Positions 62,626 through 64,000 of a DNA stretch of 64,000 nt are shown here, piece by piece (position 1 is the stretch's first letter; every line of letters begins with the position of its first letter). Source of the stretch: an uncultured Chloroflexota bacterium. Lineage in GTDB: Bacteria; Chloroflexota; Anaerolineae; Aggregatilineales; Phototrophicaceae. The notes under the pieces are model-generated. The model was not told the origin of the DNA and did not search any database. It worked only from the letters and a program-made list of their open reading frames with translations. The stretch lies in contig CALJKV010000108.1 of NCBI GenBank assembly GCA_937974245.1, positions 10,293-74,292 of the forward strand. Direction: 5' to 3'. Made by a program: the position numbers and the translations under genes.

Positions 62626-62877
62626 CGTGTATGACTGACTGTTATGAGAGATAAAAGGATATGATTTTGAGTTCTGAATGGTTTGCAACGCAGGTCTCCC
62701 GAAAACGACCCTTTCTGAGAGGTCCTGCACAAAGAACTATCGTCGTTTGTGCCACAAAAGTTGCCCCTGGTGACACAGTTGTTAAACAACCCCCAAAACA
62801 AATAGACCAAGTCGCACCGTTATCCCAATTTTCTATTCATCCTCCAGCAAAATGAAGCAAGACCAGATGCCCTCTGA
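62626..62877. other. AT-rich gap without a supported gene
   Basis: Short ORFs on both strands overlap here, but none has a ribosome-binding site or recognisable motif. The composition changes to AT-rich at about 62630. Confidence 0.4.
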
Positions 62878-63501
62878 CTACTTGGACAGGAACGCAGTCC
62901 AGGGCAAAACAATAAATGTAAGTGACAAAACAATAATTACTAATATCATCATATTGTTTTGTGTTTTATCTGACAATATCCGGTTTATGAGTAAGCTAAC
63001 TGTTATTCTTGTGCTTATGACACTGCAAACAAATAACAAGCCATCGGTTGGTAAATACCAAATAACCATTAAAGAAAACCCAAAAAGTGAACCTAACATT
63101 CCGAAGCGAGACAATGGTGTTTGATGTAACAAAGCATAATCAAAAAGTACACCAAATCCCATCCATAAACCAAAAATTCCACCCCCAAATGCAAGGTCAG
63201 CAAGGCTTGGGTTTTCCAGTTTATGTATCTTGAAAATAGAACCATCTCCAAAACCTGCCGCGAGCCAGAACACAACCACACATAGTATGACATCTAAAAG
63301 AGTTATCAGATTCCGTTTTTCCAAAATGCTTAATTGTGAATGATTTATAAACCAGGCAACGATTGCTAAGAGAGAACTTACAATAAACCCAGAAACAATC
63401 ATGCTTACTGCCCGACCTAGTTCACTATTGATAGAGTATGTAATAATTAGGATTCCGCATATTAATATATTTCCACATAAAATAGAAATACCTTTACTCA
63501 T
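62878..63501 (-). CDS. Polytopic membrane protein of unknown function
   Basis: A 207-residue protein with about six hydrophobic helices spread over the whole length and short loops (WFINHSQLSILEKRN, GDGSIFKIHKLENPS). The ATG at 63501 is preceded by GGAGG at 7 nt and is preferred to the upstream in-frame start. No transporter or enzyme motif is visible. Base composition is far more AT-rich than in most of the window, suggesting a more recent arrival with the rest of the 62.6-64 kb region. Confidence 0.65.
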   Translation of the reverse strand: MSKGISILCGNILICGILIITYSINSELGRAVSMIVSGFIVSSLLAIVAWFINHSQLSILEKRNLITLLDVILCVVVFWLAAGFGDGSIFKIHKLENPSLADLAFGGGIFGLWMGFGVLFDYALLHQTPLSRFGMLGSLFGFSLMVIWYLPTDGLLFVCSVISTRITVSLLINRILSDKTQNNMMILVIIVLSLTFIVLPWTAFLSK

Positions 63502-63575
63502 TAATATGCCTCCTTCTATTTTAAGGAAAAATGTATTGGACACCTTCTTTTTTGAAGGTATCCAATAGGCACATC

Positions 63576-63665
63576 ATGCTGAACTTTACAATACAATGAT
63601 ACACCTTATCGAAAATGCCACGAGTCCACAGTGTTGATCAAGAGTAGCAAAATAAAGTTCAGCAT
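63576..63665. repeat. 13-bp inverted repeat
   Basis: ATGCTGAACTTTA (63576-63588) and TAAAGTTCAGCAT (63653-63665) are perfect inverted repeats 64 nt apart, followed by TTTTTC at 63664. This could be a terminator-like hairpin for either flanking gene, or the remnant of a small element. Confidence 0.5.
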
Positions 63666-63701
63666 TTTTCATCTCAATGTTGATCAATGTTGAGTAAAAT
63701 C

Positions 63702-64000
63702 TCATCCATAATATTGGGAACAAAATGGTAGAAAACGTGTCAGCGTATTGGCAGGATGCGGTAATACAGGTAAACCCAATTTAGACAACTCAGTCTCCAG
63801 GATATTTCCTGCTCTGATAATATTATCACATGCTTGCTTAGGGACATTTGTGATATCTGGCCCTAAGTAGATACTTGCACCAGGCGCTTGATAAGGAGTG
63901 ATACCGAAGGCACTAGGGCCACCCCCGATGCCGAAAAAAGTTGTATGGAATGACCCCGAAAAAGTGGACTTGAGGAAAAGACAGTACACTGGAGTAGGGA
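63702..64000 (-). pseudogene. C-terminal ORF fragment, open to the window edge
   Basis: The frame is open from the edge to a stop at 63702 (about 99 codons). The part from about 63950 inward reads FGIGGGPSAFGITPYQAPG, YLGPDITNVPKQACDN and PHPANTLTRFLPF, with the feel of a protein C-terminus; I do not recognise the family. The first codons at the edge coincide with a possible IS end (63951-64000), so the gene appears cut by an insertion rather than starting here. Confidence 0.4.
63951..64000 (+). mobile_element. Possible IS3-type element end, cut by window edge
   Basis: TGACCCCGAAAAAGTGGAC resembles the terminal inverted repeats of some IS3-family elements, and is followed by a GGAGTAGGGA segment that could be the ribosome-binding site of a transposase orfA beyond the edge. 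The identification is by memory of the end pattern only. Confidence 0.35.

Noticed and set aside
62170..62730. N-terminal extension of the small barrel-like protein on the minus strand
   Set aside because: The extension overlaps the plus-strand gene at 62275-62625 and has no family similarity; the ATG at 62169 matches the family start.
62544..62855. Overlapping small ORFs on both strands
   Set aside because: Neither has a ribosome-binding site or recognisable protein features.

Overview
The window looks like a chromosomal segment of an uncultured or little-studied member of the Chloroflexota, probably Anaerolineae-like. This is inference from gene content: a transaldolase/glucose-6-phosphate isomerase fusion, a DHH-CBS-CCA nucleotidyltransferase fusion, several ribose-type (CUT2) sugar ABC transporters, many Sec-exported SH3b, TPR and beta-propeller proteins with Pro/Thr-rich linkers, and dispersed GC-rich palindromic repeats. 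No rRNA or tRNA gene, CRISPR array or complete insertion sequence was seen.

Layout. 0-8.6 kb: two M42 aminopeptidases around a truncated four-helix-bundle (S23-like) ORF, two Pro/Thr-rich single-span membrane proteins, an SDR, a small membrane protein and the transaldolase-PGI fusion. 8.6-16 kb (minus strand): a LacI-controlled ribose-like operon, lacI-rbsD-permease-SBP-ATPase-permease. Its SBP gene carries two binding domains sharing a 738-bp perfect repeat. A good promoter and an AAACGTTT double operator lie upstream of lacI. 16-29.3 kb: a second sugar, polyol or sugar-acid catabolic region with an SDR, a zinc alcohol dehydrogenase, decayed shikimate-dehydrogenase-like and KDPG-aldolase genes, a GntR/UTRA regulator, then cupin isomerase, 2-hydroxyacid dehydrogenase, phosphotriesterase-like hydrolase, zinc dehydrogenase and FGGY kinase. 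A complete CUT2 transporter faces them on the opposite strand. Two promoters in this region share an 18-bp near-identical box overlapping the -10, a candidate GntR operator.

29.8-38.1 kb: an exported SH3b/FecR-like protein, FabD, an MsbA-type exporter, a large uncharacterised protein and a methyltransferase with a zinc-ribbon tail. 38.4-52.2 kb: mainly exported proteins. A six-gene minus-strand operon (1393-aa propeller, SH3b, TPR, TPR, orphan family-5 solute-binding protein, SH3b) is flanked by further SH3b and WD40 genes. Its function is unknown, and it is the best candidate here for an undescribed cell-envelope system.

52.5-62.6 kb: small conserved proteins, a three-gene run of polytopic membrane proteins (GT39-like, GT87-like, related) whose genes contain in-frame palindromic inserts, the DHH-CBS-CCA protein, a phosphoribosyltransferase-like protein and two small proteins. 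62.6-64 kb is AT-rich and accessory-looking: a membrane protein, an ORF cut by the window edge, and a possible IS end.
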